Shown: positions 54,501 through 59,107, numbered from the stretch's first letter. The stretch: 64,000 bases of DNA from Lepidonotus clava (GCA_936440205.1 OW387134.1:67545427-67609426), one strand, 5' to 3'. Translations and numbers: made by a program. The notes: a model not told the origin generated them from the letters alone.

Positions 54501-57091
54501 CTGGTTACAGACAGGCCCTTTTGCACTGGACATGCCCTATTATTGTATTAAAGGCCGTATTCCACAGGCTGAAAGTACGCGCTGCTGATACTGACCCTCT
54601 CCATGGTAATGTTCTATACCTGGAATTCAGCTGCCGAAATTGGCACATCAGCTGCCGAAATTGACACATCAGCTGCCGAAAGTGTGATATCAGCAACCAG
54701 TAGAAAATCGGCAGGAAAGATATACCAACATGTTGGTAAATTTTATCGACAATGCTGCCCAAAATGTATTGGCACTGCCGAAAGTATATCGGCGGGAAAT
54801 CGGTAGTACACTTTCGGTATATGGAATACGGCCTTTAGAGAGTTTGACCGAATATGTAACCCCCACCTGGGCCTAGTTTCAACATAAGGGTCACTCGTAT
54901 TACGACGATTCTTAGGATAGCATTGGAACAGAATCAAAGTATTATTGTAGAATAATGTTGAAAGAACACCAATTATATTGTGTTAACATATTGTAGGAGC
55001 TATTTGGGGAGTTATCGCTATAACCTAATTGTCTTAATTTGTAAACGGCTCACAAGTACGTAGATTTACGATGTGTTGGGTATTAACGGTTATCCAAGAA
55101 CAGCGGAGAAAAGAATATACATTTCCTGAAACACAATACACAGTTAGCAGAAGCCGATGTTTAATGAGAAGCCAGACACAATAATTAAATGCAATATTAA
55201 AGAAAATCTCCAAGATGTAAATTCTTTCGACAACGAATGGTTCATCAGTCTGTGCACGCGGCAAATTATCAAGAAAGCATTACAAAGAAGATATTGGTGT
55301 TTCGGACTGAATATGACTTAAACGAGATCCTGCATTCCATTGTTATTATTTGAAATGTTTTGTAACTTTCCTACTTTTAGAATGTAAACGAAATGTAAAA
55401 CCAATACTCTCGCTCTCTGTTTCAGGGATTTCCCTTTTATAGAACAATTTGTGACTTAAATTTGGAAAACTCAGACAATGGTCTGGATTTCTCGTTGTGT
55501 ACATGTCCATTGTCTCAGAATTAGAAACATCCCGTCGTTAAAATTACAAATTTCCATTGGTCCCAAAGTGCAGATTAATTACAAGTTTTAATAAGGCAAA
55601 ACTCTGACAGCTTTTCATACTGGACGCTTTGTTTTTGACACCTTTGAGAAAGGTCCGTTTTTACTAAGAAGCCGAAAGCCTGAGTGAGGGACAGAAGATG
55701 GGGAATGACAGGACAGGTGGTGATCTGAGGCCCATAACCTCACCAACGTGAAAAAAAAAAAAAGAAAAAAAAAAAAAGAACAGGAGGGGAGTATTTGTTC
55801 AAAGAAGTGCCTTTAACACCCCGTACTGGGATCGAGGTAATCGCTCGCCAAATCATCGATGGCGATGGTAAAATCCTTCTGGCGAATTTGTTTCATAATA
55901 CATTCATCAGAATTGAATATTCAGGCAAACCATTCTGGCTTAAATGTATTCTAAAATAACCTAGATCGGACACCATGCCTCCAAAAGTTCCGAGTTAAAT
56001 GAAGGAATTTTATCTTAATTACAAGAATTTGCTAATTTGCCAAATCATGAAGAATTCGCCAAATTGGCGACTCTAAAGAGGGCTTAGAGCGAACCCAGCT
56101 ATCCCACCAACTCCTGCACCTTCCTGGAATAAATTGCAGTGAGAATACGGTGTAAGCTCAGTAGCATTTTAGTGGAAAATAAATGAAACAAGTGTGAATC
56201 CAGTGGTTGAACTGTGGTAAATCAGTATGTCCGAAATATTCAAATGAGCAAGGGTGTGAAATCAATACCTTTTCAGTAGCTAATTTAGATATTTCGGACA
56301 TAGCGATCAGGGAAGTAACCACTGCCTTTTGGTCAGGGCAGTCTTGTCATTTGATCTCCCCACCACGGATAGCTTATCTACTGCAATTTTACCTGCAGAC
56401 TAGCCTAGATCAAGATGCATGCTGGGAAATATGTAGACAAGTCCCATCCCTAAAGCACATCATAGTTCATTAATCATGGCATTCTTATGCCCCAAAGCAA
56501 ATCATTTTTCATTAATCATGGTATTCTTTGTAGTTTAACATTGCGGTGAGCTAGGAATGAGAATTCTTTCGATTAATATCCGTATATATATTTACCTCAT
56601 AATATTTTAGGGTGGTTTGAAAATTATCCATAACAGATAGAAATATAGTAAATATTTGTTATTTTCAATAGATACTCCTATGTATTTTTCTACAAAAAAA
56701 AGGGTCAAAAATTAACCTGCAGGTACTTACAATACTGTAAATCATCTATCTGCAGTAAGGAGAATTCCTGAAGCAGTATAGATTCTACGTACTAAAACGG
56801 CGTGCATTCGCCCATATGCATGTGACATTTTCCCCTCTTTTTATAGTTTAGGGGTCCTGCAAAGGGGGGGGGGGGCGACCTCCCCTCGATCTGCCATGTA
56901 GATTGAACTTACCACCATTTGTTAATTCATCTCCTCCTTTTGTTCGTGCAGGGACCCTCCCGGACGGAGTATACGATCGGAACACCAAGATCATGTTCTG
57001 CTGCCGTAACGACGGGCTGGCCGGGGAGCCCATCGCACTCCCCACCAACTCCCCGTTCCACCTGCTGCGCTGGGGCGAGAGGTGCCAGGAG
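15949..57091 (+). CDS. Secreted ApeC-domain (apextrin C-terminal type) protein, six coding exons, 3' end outside window
   Basis: Joined exons are 15949-16027, 20573-20608, 26853-26942, 29054-29203, 53535-53645 and 56952-57091: 606 nt, 202 codons, with all donors GT and all acceptors AG. Internal coding introns are phase 1; the last donor is phase 0. Residues 1-26 are a signal peptide and 27-42 a short T-rich linker. ApeC then starts at W44 (WPGGLYAIPMSKTGCP), with HLAG at 86-89, QSFCVKT at 100-106, GRYCI at 119-123, VCPNGF at 128-133, YWDD at 139-142, GTLPDGVYDRNT at 156-167, FCCRNDG at 171-177, PIALPTNSPF at 182-191 and CQE at 200-202. Seven family cysteines are present (58, 103, 122, 129, 172, 173, 200). 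The final exon with the expected C-terminal CYY is not in the window. There is no MACPF domain. Amphioxus ApeC proteins are known to bind bacterial muramyl dipeptide, so an extracellular defence role is inferred. The gene exceeds 41 kb. Confidence 0.85.
15991..16275 (+). repeat. Triplicated 3' end of the signal-peptide exon with donor
   Basis: GCCTACTGCTCCTCATGTGT followed by ATAGCAGGT occurs at 16001, 16108 and 16233. Copies 2 and 3 carry TGGCCGGCCGGC where copy 1 has TGGACGGCCGGC, so they differ by Thr to Pro in the coding frame. Copy 3 also carries CCTGGGCACTGCAAGCA upstream, preceded by a C-run and ACTACAG, a plausible acceptor. It could act as an alternative signal-peptide exon segment in frame, although the exon 1 phase would not be preserved. 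Confidence 0.8.
16735..17010. promoter_or_regulatory. CpG-dense patch in intron 1
   Basis: It contains many CG dinucleotides (GCGCCAGCGCGCGACC, GGCCGCGCGGCC, CGACGCGCGCGGCGCG). It is isolated in AT-rich intron DNA. It could be an internal promoter or enhancer, or a recently inserted element not yet depleted of CpG. No TATA box or open frame was seen. Confidence 0.35.
17345..18060. repeat. Family J repeats in tandem
   Basis: Three related units carry the words GCTACATNCCATTTGAAAGA, ATCAAAATCCTTTCTAATGA, TATTCCTATTCGCGATTTTC and AAGTGGAATACAACCTTTA. Related dispersed copies are at 21805-22060, 24190-24415, 34050-34265 and 53860-54085. The first unit is interrupted by the element at 17392. Confidence 0.6.
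17392..17620. mobile_element. MITE with TAGGCCAACCT..AGGTTGGCCTTA ends, nested in family J
   Basis: TTAGGCCAACCT, an A-run and TTTCCTGT at the left are inverted at the right (ACAGGAAACAA, a T-run, GAGGTTGGCCTTA). The surrounding family J word (CCTTTCT|AATGATATGT in other copies) is split exactly here, which shows the insertion point. Confidence 0.75.
18255..18550 (+). repeat. Dispersed repeat family A
   Basis: It starts CAGACCCACTGTTTCCCAAA and continues with GGCAACCATTTTAGGTGGG, the CATGCTTTGCAGC block, GGGCCAATAAAAGAATTC and a GGGTCACAATGGACT end. Its 5' part matches the copy at 62930 rather than those at 10950, 26395 and 37365, so there are two subfamilies. Confidence 0.7.
18551..19411. 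other. Intron DNA, nothing recognised
   Basis: AT-rich. No repeat with a clear partner in the window and no credible exon was seen. Confidence 0.35.
19412..19700. repeat. Tandem duplication, period about 168 bp
   Basis: TGCTATTATTAGTACGCT at 19413 and TGCTATTATCAGTACGCT at about 19580 begin two copies. Both continue through TTATTGTTCAATT, TACCCTGGA and GCCGTATTCAACAG. Confidence 0.7.
19878..20129. mobile_element. MITE with AGCCCCATACCCACTAGGCG ends, TAA target
   Basis: AGCCCCATACCCACTAGGCG at the left is inverted as CGCCTAGTGGGTATGGGGTT at the right. TAA flanks both sides (19875-19877 and 20130-20132), as expected for PIF/Harbinger-like insertion. The interior has TCGGCCGA words. A related copy is at 44306-44525. 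Confidence 0.7.
20573..20608 (+). CDS. ApeC exon 2: linker mini-exon
   Basis: This is a 36-nt phase 1-1 exon. The acceptor TTCCTTGTTCAG precedes it and GCCG|GTGAGT follows. It encodes DGQNQTHTTTPA, a polar T-rich linker between signal peptide and ApeC. Its size makes it easy to miss; both splice sites are strong and the frame fits on each side. Confidence 0.75.
20609..20757. other. Intron DNA, nothing recognised
   Basis: No feature was seen here other than the donor of exon 2. Confidence 0.4.
20758..21118. mobile_element. Family K MITE
   Basis: AATTCACCCTACCACGGATAGCTG at the left and ACTATCTGTGGTTGGGACAATT at the right form the inverted ends; the interior has CCTGCAGG and TTTGTCGACA words. 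Better preserved copies are at 56353-56766 and 58236-58604. Fragments are at 27290-27350 and 45560-45875. Confidence 0.65.
21119..22067. other. Intron DNA with one family J copy
   Basis: 21805-22060 resembles family J (AGCCTGTATTCCACGTGCCG). The remainder shows no recognised feature. Confidence 0.4.
22068..22226. mobile_element. Family H MITE with 5-bp TSD TCATT
   Basis: CAGGGGCGGATCCAGAAAAT at the left and CCCTAAATCCGTCACTG at the right. TCATT flanks both sides (22063-22067 and 22227-22231). Long C- and G-runs fill the interior. Confidence 0.7.
22227..23066. other. Intron DNA, nothing recognised
   Basis: It includes a short TATA microsatellite and a G-run near 22555. No exon is supported. 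Confidence 0.35.
23067..23387. mobile_element. MITE with GGCCCGTTGCACAAT inverted ends
   Basis: GGCCCGTTGCACAAT and ATTGTGCAACGGGCC are a perfect 15-bp inverted pair. A second, one-ended copy begins at 23394 (GCCCGTTGCACAATACC). Both contain AACGAACACGTTCG-type palindromic words. Confidence 0.75.
23594..23744. mobile_element. Family H MITE
   Basis: CAGTGGCGGATTCGAG at the left and CCCTCTAAATCCGCCAATGCTG at the right match the inverted ends of the 22068 and 4405 copies. Confidence 0.6.
23745..24737. other. Intron DNA with one family J copy
   Basis: 24190-24415 resembles family J (AAGGCGATTTTACTCCCGAT..AATCGCCTAGTGGAATACAG). The rest was not recognised. Confidence 0.4.
24742..25825. mobile_element. 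piggyBac-like non-autonomous element, TTAA target
   Basis: TTAA plus CCCTTTGCTGTTC at the left and GAACAGCAAAGGG plus TTAA at the right: 13-bp perfect inverted repeats inside the TTAA duplication that piggyBac transposases make. It is 1.08 kb long and AT-rich, with no transposase frame. The interior contains further inverted words (ATATATCATTTGAAAGC region at 24820-24870). Confidence 0.8.
25826..26394. other. Intron DNA, nothing recognised
   Basis: Pyrimidine-rich tracts at 25980-26030 and 26335-26375. No exon is supported. Confidence 0.35.
26395..26760 (+). repeat. Dispersed repeat family A
   Basis: AGACTGTAGTTACGTCCAAG, CCAGCAACCATTTTAGG, the CATGCTTTGCAGC block, and an ACGGACCTATTATG..GGTCAGGGACGGACTA end. 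It abuts the region just before exon 3. Confidence 0.7.
26853..26942 (+). CDS. ApeC exon 3: domain start
   Basis: A 90-nt phase 1-1 exon between GTCTTTTTGCAG and GTAG|GTGAGT. It encodes residues 39-68, including the ApeC opening WPGGLYAIPMSKTGCP and then EVTDFTWEV. The W-P-x-G-x-Y-x-x-P pattern and the GCP cysteine are the family's N-terminal signature. Confidence 0.9.
   Translation: MFAGGGPGACTPSRCPRRGARRSPTSPGK
26943..28740. other. Intron 3, mostly unannotated
   Basis: It contains an A/AAAT microsatellite at 27155-27230, a family K end fragment at 27290-27350 and a C-rich GCGTCCCCCC repeat at 27935-27965. From about 28490 onward, diverged copies of the segment preceding exon 4 appear (ACCAAATCC..TCGCTAACGATTT..). 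Confidence 0.4.
28500..29053 (+). repeat. Tandem copies of the intron 3/exon 4 boundary
   Basis: ACCAAATCC followed by CTCTTYCAT, GTCGCTAACGATTT and a pyrimidine tract occurs three times (about 28526, 28694, 28950). The middle copy ends in TTTCAG and then GGACGCGCACCCACCAGAC at 28746, the same 19 bases that open exon 4 at 29054. It then diverges. This is a duplicated acceptor with the first codons of exon 4. Confidence 0.75.
29054..29203 (+). CDS. ApeC exon 4
   Basis: A 150-nt phase 1-1 exon; acceptor CCATCTGCAG, donor AAAAG|GTAAGG. It encodes residues 69-118: TRTHQTEVGSHASDP, SHLAGIYTYHTD and RVTQSFCVKTTPVSDGMYTW. HLAG and FCVKT match conserved ApeC positions (C103 is the second family cysteine). 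Both edges of this exon have been copied into the flanking introns. Confidence 0.9.
29204..30545 (+). repeat. Exon 4-derived tandem array and minisatellite
   Basis: The 3' half of exon 4 (from TACGTACCAC to the donor) recurs four more times. The TGACCCAGTC word is at 29141 in the exon, then 29311, 29528, 29700 (as TGACCCATGC) and 29872, so periods are 170, 217, 172 and 172. Every copy is free of stops in the exon frame and ends in GGTAA. Between them, the exon's last bases plus donor (ACCTGGCARAAAGRTAAGGG, then a GCACAGACCTTTAGGGTATAG tail) recur as a minisatellite at about 29245, 29406, 29460, 29632, 29804, 29976, 30117, 30281 and onward, more diverged to the right. Confidence 0.85.
30598..30936. 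mobile_element. Harbinger-like MITE, AGCCCCGGCCACAC ends, TAA target
   Basis: AGCCCCGGCCACAC at the left and GTGTGGCCGGGGCT at the right are perfect 14-bp inverted repeats flanked by TAA (30595-30597 and 30937-30939). The interior has repeated CAACTCAACTCGA and CTACGACTG words. Confidence 0.8.
30940..33124. other. Intron 4, mostly unannotated
   Basis: The only clear structure is a perfect short tandem duplication at 31739-31796. Open frames at 31398-31589, 32019-32282 and 32553-32798 have no domains. Confidence 0.4.
31739..31796. repeat. Short perfect tandem duplication
   Basis: CCCTGGAAACGTGTATTTCC followed by TTATCCGA is repeated immediately without visible differences (unit about 29 bp, two copies). 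It is a very recent slippage or duplication event. Confidence 0.85.
33125..33460. repeat. Partial family I copy
   Basis: ACAGGGATGTAAGGCTTCCG at the left and TTCTGATTGGTTGATATTAG in the interior match the element at 3260-3709. The right end is not clear. Confidence 0.45.
33461..34049. other. Intron DNA, nothing recognised
   Basis: It contains a self-complementary TACATG microsatellite at about 33580-33600 and a T-run at 33960. Confidence 0.4.
34050..34265. repeat. Family J copy
   Basis: AAGGCTGTAACCCACTAGTAG at the left and GAATCGCCTGGTGGAATC at the right bracket the internal TTAGAAAGGACTTTTGATTCTC, as in other J copies. Confidence 0.55.
34266..35305. other. Intron DNA, nothing recognised
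   Basis: Open frames on both strands (34202-34645, 34905-35120) lack domains and overlap low-complexity T/C tracts. Confidence 0.35.
35310..35992. mobile_element. Family B MITE interrupted by a SINE-like family C insertion
   Basis: The B left end TCCCGGAACAAAATGCAGTAG starts the block and the B right end CTACTGCCGTTCGGCCCGGGA closes it. The B body stops near 35560 (GTAGCTAATTTATTG) and resumes at 35917 (TAGCTCATTCAAATATTTCG). The intervening DNA ends on its right (35804-35916) with a minus-strand family C copy (GGTTGGCCGGACGTTAAACT..ACAAACAG). Confidence 0.65.
35993..37364. other. Intron DNA, nothing recognised
   Basis: No repeat partner and no plausible exon was seen. Confidence 0.35.
37365..37960 (-). 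repeat. Dispersed repeat family A, minus strand
   Basis: Reading the minus strand: AGACTGTAGTTACGTCCAAG, CCAGCAACCATTTTAGGTGG, CCAGCATGCTTTGGGGC and AATGGCAGGTAGGACCAT. Then comes extra DNA (about 37500-37800), and then the AATAAAAGAATTCCTTACAG and ACCCATTATACAAG end. Confidence 0.65.
37961..39364. other. Intron DNA with a family G copy
   Basis: 38225-38410 carries minus-strand family G words (TGTCGAATTTA, CATGTCGCTGTGTCGAATTT). The rest was not recognised. Confidence 0.4.
39365..39757. repeat. Family E fragment followed by a family B fragment
   Basis: GATGCCATTTTCCCTACTTTTG and the TCAGGACTCTATCCCATAAGG block are shared with 44658-44880 (family E). From about 39515, GGAACAAAATGCATTGGAAA..TCCACTGCCGTTTGATC is a diverged B copy. 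Confidence 0.55.
39758..40035. mobile_element. CAG..CTG element with AGGTCTTAAAAGG body, 6-bp TSD GTTAGA (family D)
   Basis: CAGGGTTCCCACGCA at the left and TGCGTGGGAACCCTG at the right are perfect 15-bp inverted repeats. GTTAGA flanks both (39752-39757 and 40036-40041). The body is made of AAGGTCTTAAA words in both orientations. A second copy is at 49030-49352. Confidence 0.85.
40042..41457. other. Intron DNA, nothing recognised
   Basis: No exon, repeat partner or RNA was identified. The open frames at 40024-40522 and 41184-41438 have no domains. Confidence 0.35.
41458..42044. mobile_element. Family L MITE (long copy)
   Basis: GAAGGCGGTGTTACACTAGA at the left is inverted at the right as TAGTGTAATCCCGCCTTC. 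The interior carries CTCCAAACTACCAGTTTTTA..ATTGTTACTCCTGTATG, shared with 59441-59653. The family also has copies at 60450-60790. Confidence 0.7.
42045..44300. other. Intron DNA, mostly unannotated
   Basis: A C-run followed by a CA microsatellite lies at 42497-42543 and a C-run at 44102-44115. No exon is supported. Confidence 0.4.
44306..44525. mobile_element. MITE related to the 19878 element
   Basis: AAAGCCCATACCCACTAAGCG at the left and CCTAGTGGGTATAGCGCTTT at the right are inverted; the interior has AATCGGCCGATTCTTG. Confidence 0.65.
44658..44880. repeat. Family E copy
   Basis: GAGCCATTTTTCCTACTTTTG at the start and the TGTCAGGGCTCTATACCTTA, AACTAGTCTCTTCTAGAAAA blocks match 39365-39510 and 13465-13670. 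Confidence 0.55.
45268..45459 (+). CDS. Small open frame with one predicted membrane segment
   Basis: It starts at ATG 45268 (AAAATGGCC context) and encodes 63 residues. Residues 9-31 (ITEIILTILLTVTTSFIAIG and onward) form one strong hydrophobic segment, followed by FTDRPYLPWVW and a polar tail ending ETCDSYL. No family was recognised. It lies inside the 24-kb intron 4 of the ApeC gene. It could be an exon of an unrelated nested gene, a microprotein or chance; codon usage alone cannot decide. Confidence 0.2.
   Translation: MAPQNTPCITEIILTILLTVTTSFIAIGFGGSFTDRPYLPWVWSTRQPKEPRGGFHETCDSYL
45560..45875. repeat. Family K partial copy
   Basis: It includes CCTGCAGGCTAATTTCGGCA, TTGTTGACAAAAGCATGG and the end CCCACAATGCACCTCGATTT..CCTGCAGGCT, which match the interior of the 20758 and 58236 copies. 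Confidence 0.55.
45876..46439. other. Intron DNA, nothing recognised
   Basis: No feature is supported here. Confidence 0.35.
46440..46765 (-). mobile_element. Family C SINE-like repeat with a second retro-inserted piece
   Basis: The C words TTTGTGCAATCTGGAAAGAA and CCCATAAGGGGTCGG match the 57548 copy (inverted), and CTACCCCAACAAACAAACAA closes it. Between them, about 46510-46720 is foreign. It contains GGTTCTAGTCC, a good RNA polymerase III B-box match, then AATAAA and an A-rich tail, as in a SINE. The long open frame at 46284-46847 runs through all of this and is not a gene. Confidence 0.5.
46850..47085. repeat. Palindromic repeat with ATCTTTGAT words
   Basis: AGTGGAATACGGCCTTTACT closes it, as in other elements of the window, and the left part carries GGCTCAGGATCTTTGATAGA. 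The ends are imperfect. Confidence 0.4.
47086..47619. other. Intron DNA, nothing recognised
   Basis: The open frame at 47263-47499 has no domain. Confidence 0.35.
47620..48077 (-). mobile_element. Two family B copies (one partial, one near complete)
   Basis: The near-complete copy runs from GGACCAAACGGCAGTAGATG (about 47829) to CTACTGCATTTTGTCCCGGG (48076) in minus orientation. A partial copy precedes it (GACCGGCAGTGGAACTTCC). Confidence 0.65.
48288..48659. mobile_element. Complete family B element between 60-bp direct repeats
   Basis: The element (48348-48598) runs from CCTGGGACAAAATGCAGTAG to CTACTGCTGTTTGGCCCGGG, with imperfect inverted ends. Exactly 60 bp on each side (48288-48347 and 48600-48659) are copies of one sequence, GACAGGTGTGGTAG..ACCTGT, with a handful of mismatches. 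This is too long for a target duplication, so the element sits in a tandem duplication. Confidence 0.75.
48660..49029. repeat. Spacer and diverged family B left part
   Basis: From about 48858, AAACGCAGTGGGAATATAGT..TCAGTAGCATTTCA is a diverged B copy. It is interrupted at 49030 and resumes at 49353. Confidence 0.5.
49030..49352. mobile_element. Family D element, 6-bp TSD ATTTCA, nested in family B
   Basis: CAGGGTGCCCACACAAGTCTTG at the left and CCGTGGTCACTCTG at the right, with an AAGGTCTTAAA body. ATTTCA is present at 49024-49029 and 49353-49358. The B sequence CAGTAGCATTTCA|GTAGC is split exactly at that hexamer. Confidence 0.8.
49353..50189. other. Intron DNA, mostly unannotated
   Basis: The end of the split B copy is at 49353-49380. 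The rest is AT-rich with an A-run at 49840-49857. Confidence 0.4.
50190..50760. repeat. Tandem duplication, period about 380 bp, one copy with an intact family E element
   Basis: AGGTCACATATGTAACTA occurs at about 50202 and 50381. TGTACACAGAACATACAGGGCA occurs at about 50279 and 50662. The family E element lies in the second unit; in the first only its remnant remains. Confidence 0.65.
50401..50663. mobile_element. CAG..CTG family E element, 6-bp TSD TACACA
   Basis: CAGGGATGCCATTTTTCC at the left, ATTATCCCTG at the right, and TACACA on both sides (50395-50400 and 50664-50669). It is 263 bp long and non-coding. Confidence 0.75.
50770..51715. other. Intron DNA, nothing recognised
   Basis: The minus-strand frame at 51484-51717 has no recognised domain. 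Confidence 0.35.
51716..52260 (+). promoter_or_regulatory. CpG-rich segment with YY1-type motifs, possible nested promoter and first exon
   Basis: AAGATGGCGGC at 51745-51755 is a perfect YY1 core of the type found near transcription starts, and AAAATGGCGGG recurs at about 52230. CG dinucleotides are frequent (CCCGCGCGTTTCGGTCG). An ATG at 52011 in the context GCCAACATGGCG opens 61 codons (MARPGEDACTSSPRV..) that end beside a donor-like GAAAAG|GTTAGT at about 52191. No protein family was recognised. It lies within intron 4 of the ApeC gene. Confidence 0.3.
52261..52680. other. Intron DNA, nothing recognised
   Basis: The open frame at 52427-52702 runs into the family B element and has no domain. 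Confidence 0.35.
52683..52940 (-). mobile_element. Complete family B element
   Basis: It is bounded by CCCGGGCCAAACGGCAGTAGA and TCTACTGCATTTTGTCCCGGG, imperfect 21-bp inverted repeats (17 of 21 match). The body is built of CAGTA/TACTG words and two TCCGAAATATTTAAAT-type words. Confidence 0.8.
53012..53225 (-). repeat. Partial family B copy
   Basis: GACCAAATGGCAGCACATGC through CTACTGCTTCTGTACTGA; the right end is missing. Confidence 0.6.
53308..53411. repeat. Foldback hairpin just upstream of ApeC exon 5
   Basis: ACATCTATTTTACTGTTTTC at 53332 onward pairs with GAAAACGGTAAAATAGATGT at 53380 onward, and the arms extend outward to ACCG..CGGT. The arms are about 40 bp with few mismatches and a loop of about 20 bases. 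It lies some 125 bp before the exon 5 acceptor. Confidence 0.75.
53535..53645 (+). CDS. ApeC exon 5
   Basis: A 111-nt phase 1-1 exon; acceptor TATCTTTCCTCAG, donor GTCAG|GTAGGT. It encodes residues 119-155: GRYCIMKVKVCPNGFRQGWL, then YWDDAAPWFAETVQNQS. G-x-Y-C-I, the CP-x-GF motif and YWDD are conserved ApeC blocks. After WDD the usual acidic/asparagine stretch is replaced by AAPWFAET. Confidence 0.9.
53646..54545. other. Intron 5, with one family J copy
   Basis: 53860-54085 is J-like (CAAATTGGCAGTGGGAAGAA..TTAGAACGGTCTTGTAATTC). Near 54190-54255, GATATC words recur (GGCTGATATCCCTGTCA). No exon is supported. Confidence 0.4.
54549..54837. mobile_element. MITE with TAAAGGCCGTATTCCA inverted ends and internal triplet repeat
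   Basis: TAAAGGCCGTATTCCACAGG and ..TATGGAATACGGCCTTTA are inverted; GAAAGTAC near the left end pairs with GTACACTTTC near the right. Inside, AGCTGCCGAAATTGGCACATC occurs three times in tandem (54629-54690). Confidence 0.75.
54838..56117. other. Intron 5, nothing recognised
   Basis: A-run at 55750-55780. No repeat partner or exon was seen. Confidence 0.35.
56118..56340. repeat. Diverged family B copy
   Basis: ATTGCAGTGAGAATACGGTG through TCAGTATGTCCGAAATATTC to CACTGCCTTTTGGTCAGGG. Confidence 0.6.
56353..56766. mobile_element. Family K MITE
   Basis: The left end ATCTCCCCACCACGGATAGC and the right end ATCTATCTGCAGTAAGGAGAAT are inverted, with internal TTACCTGCAGAC and TTAACCTGCAGGTACTTACA words. 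Confidence 0.7.
56952..57091 (+). CDS. ApeC exon 6
   Basis: A 140-nt exon entering in phase 1 and leaving in phase 0; acceptor TTTTGTTCGTGCAG, donor CAGGAG|GTAAGA. It encodes residues 156-202, with GTLPDGVYDRNTKIMFCCRN, DG, PIALPTNSPFHLL and CQE. The LP-D-G-Y-D-x-N-T and FCCRNDG blocks are the most diagnostic of the family. The next exon should begin with a codon after E202 and was not found before 64000. Confidence 0.92.
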
Positions 57092-57545
57092 GTAAGAGCC
57101 TTTTTTTAATTTTTTAATTTTTTAATTTTCTTTTTAATTCAGGTGATTTGTACAGGATTGAGGAAATCTCAGTGTAAGGTACACTGGTCTACCGGTTTGA
57201 TGCTGTGCCTACATTTGGCACGGTGCTAACAATCGTTAGGAGGTAGTATTAACATTGGTTTGGTAATGAGTGCTTGTTACAATTTCACCTTTATCTAAAA
57301 TAATCAATAGCAAGATAGCCTCATAACAACAACAGTTTAGTTATATATACATATATTTTATAAGAAGTTTTAGTTATTTTATGTCGATAGCAGGTTGTGT
57401 CGAGGATTCATTTAAAGATAGAGCTACTAATCAACGCAGACGTGCACATTTGAAGGATTATTTGTCGTTGATCCCCTGTTGATGTGTTTCTGTCTAAAAG
57501 GAAATGGTACCACTCAGTTGGGTTGGGGTGGGGGTGGGGGCAAAG
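57092..57545. other. Start of intron 6, nothing recognised
   Basis: It opens with T-rich DNA (TTTTTAATTTTTTAATTTTT). No exon is supported. Confidence 0.4.
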
Positions 57546-57547
57546 GG

Positions 57548-57800
57548 TTTGTTTGTTTGTTTGTTGGGGTAGTTTAACGTCCGGCCAACCCTTATGGGTT
57601 CTTTCCAGACTGCACAAGGTAAAACTTTGCAGCTTATTTTACGCCACAAGGGCGGTGACTGAATATATGATATGGTTTAGGAGAAACCCGCCACCGGGTG
57701 TGATACCCTACTCGTTGCGAAGAGTGGCAAGGGGTCTTTAGTGTGCAATGTCCCATAGAAAGGACACCACACACCCGGCCTTTGATGACCCTGTCGGGAG
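57548..57800 (+). mobile_element. Family C SINE-like repeat
   Basis: GTTTGTTTGTTTGTTGGGGT, then AGTTTAACGTCCGGCCAACC, CTTTCCAGACTGCACAAGG, the TACGCCACAAGGGCGGTGACT block and a GTGATACCCTACTCG-containing body. The GTTT repeat would be a tail, so the element may read on the minus strand. Copies lie at 35804-35916 and 46440-46765. Confidence 0.6.
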
Positions 57801-58235
57801 CACAGGGTGAGGGGCAAAGGGTAACCGTTGTGAAAGGGTAACCGTTGTGAATAATCTTAGCATGTAACATATAAAATCATTATTTCTAGAATAGGACAAT
57901 ATTTGCCATCAGGGAACAACAAAAATACCTATCAGGGAAAACAGAAGGAATTTGCGAATTTCGCAAAAGCACCCCGAATTCCTATAGGGACAGGAAAAAC
58001 GCAGGGAATTCGAAAATGAAATTCGAGTGGCCACCCTGACCCCATGCCCAAACAAAAGATGTAGGAATCCTCAGGTGGCTCCTGTGTGTCCCAAGCTGCT
58101 CCCGTGACCCCGAGTCCCCGAGCCAGCTACTCCGAGCAGTACCCCTCAGGCGGCCCCCAGTACCTGCCCCCAGGGATATTTAAGCCCCTAACTGATTAGA
58201 TACACAGATGTACCTGACTTAGGTCCTACCAACGT
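57801..58235. other. Intron 6, nothing recognised
   Basis: C-rich DNA at 58040-58200; no exon with ApeC C-terminal features. Confidence 0.4.
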
Positions 58236-58604
58236 CCGGTCCCAATTCTCCTAACCACGGTTAGCCAATTTCTTTAATTTTACCTGCAGGTCTTAGTCAG
58301 AATGCATGCTGGGAAATATGTCGACAAACTACAGGGCTTAAGTACAGAAATTTTCACTAATCATGGCATTATTTGTGGTTTGAAATAGTAGACATCAAAA
58401 TCAACTATTTTTTCATTTGATATTTGTATATGTTTATCATTTTCTGAGTTCGCTTGAATATTCATTCATTACAAATAGAATTATGGCAAATATCTGTATA
58501 ATTTCTATAGATTTCCATGTGTTTTTGTCGACAAAATTAGCCAAAATTAACCTGCAGGGGCTTAAAATACTGTAAATCAGCTATCCGTGGTAGGGAGAAT
58601 TATC
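58236..58604. mobile_element. Family K MITE, best preserved copy
   Basis: CCAATTCTCCTAACCACGGT at the left and TATCCGTGGTAGGGAGAATT at the right are inverted. CCTGCAGG occurs near both ends (58270, 58550) and GTCGACA words lie inside both. Confidence 0.75.
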
Positions 58605-58924
58605 GGTTTTAGAGGTCCAGTTCCTCAATCCACGGCGCTTGGTATTTGCACGAGGGGCTTTACACATACCGCAAAGGAGTCCTATCGACAATACACTTAC
58701 GTTATGGTTAGCCCTATTGTCAGGAAGAGAAATAAGTTGATATTATCAGGAAGCATATCTATTATTAATTGTAAGGAAATTGCAAATAATTCCAAATGTG
58801 TCAGATATCTTCACCATTGGGCCCAATTCTCCCGATAATTTTACAGAATTCTTTATTTATTCCATATAGTCCACTGTAATAATGCTGTCGTGAGTACATT
58901 ATCAACAAGTTAAGAACCGGGCAC
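58605..58924. other. Intron 6, nothing recognised
   Basis: The open frame at 58587-58838 has no domain. Confidence 0.35.
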
Positions 58925-59100
58925 ATATGTAAATGTGAGTTGAATTGGTCCTAGTCAGAAATAAGTGGGAATACTGTGGCTGAGCAGTGGTAAATCAGCA
59001 TGTCCGAAATATTTAAAATAGCGGAGGGGTGAAAAGAGTAGCAATTCAGTAGCTAATTTAAGACATATAGATTAGGGAAGTAACCACTGCCTTTTGTTCC
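58925..59100. repeat. Diverged family B copy
   Basis: AGTGGTAAATCAGCATGTCC through AACCACTGCCTTTTGTTCC. Confidence 0.5.
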
Positions 59101-59107
59101 TGGTTTC

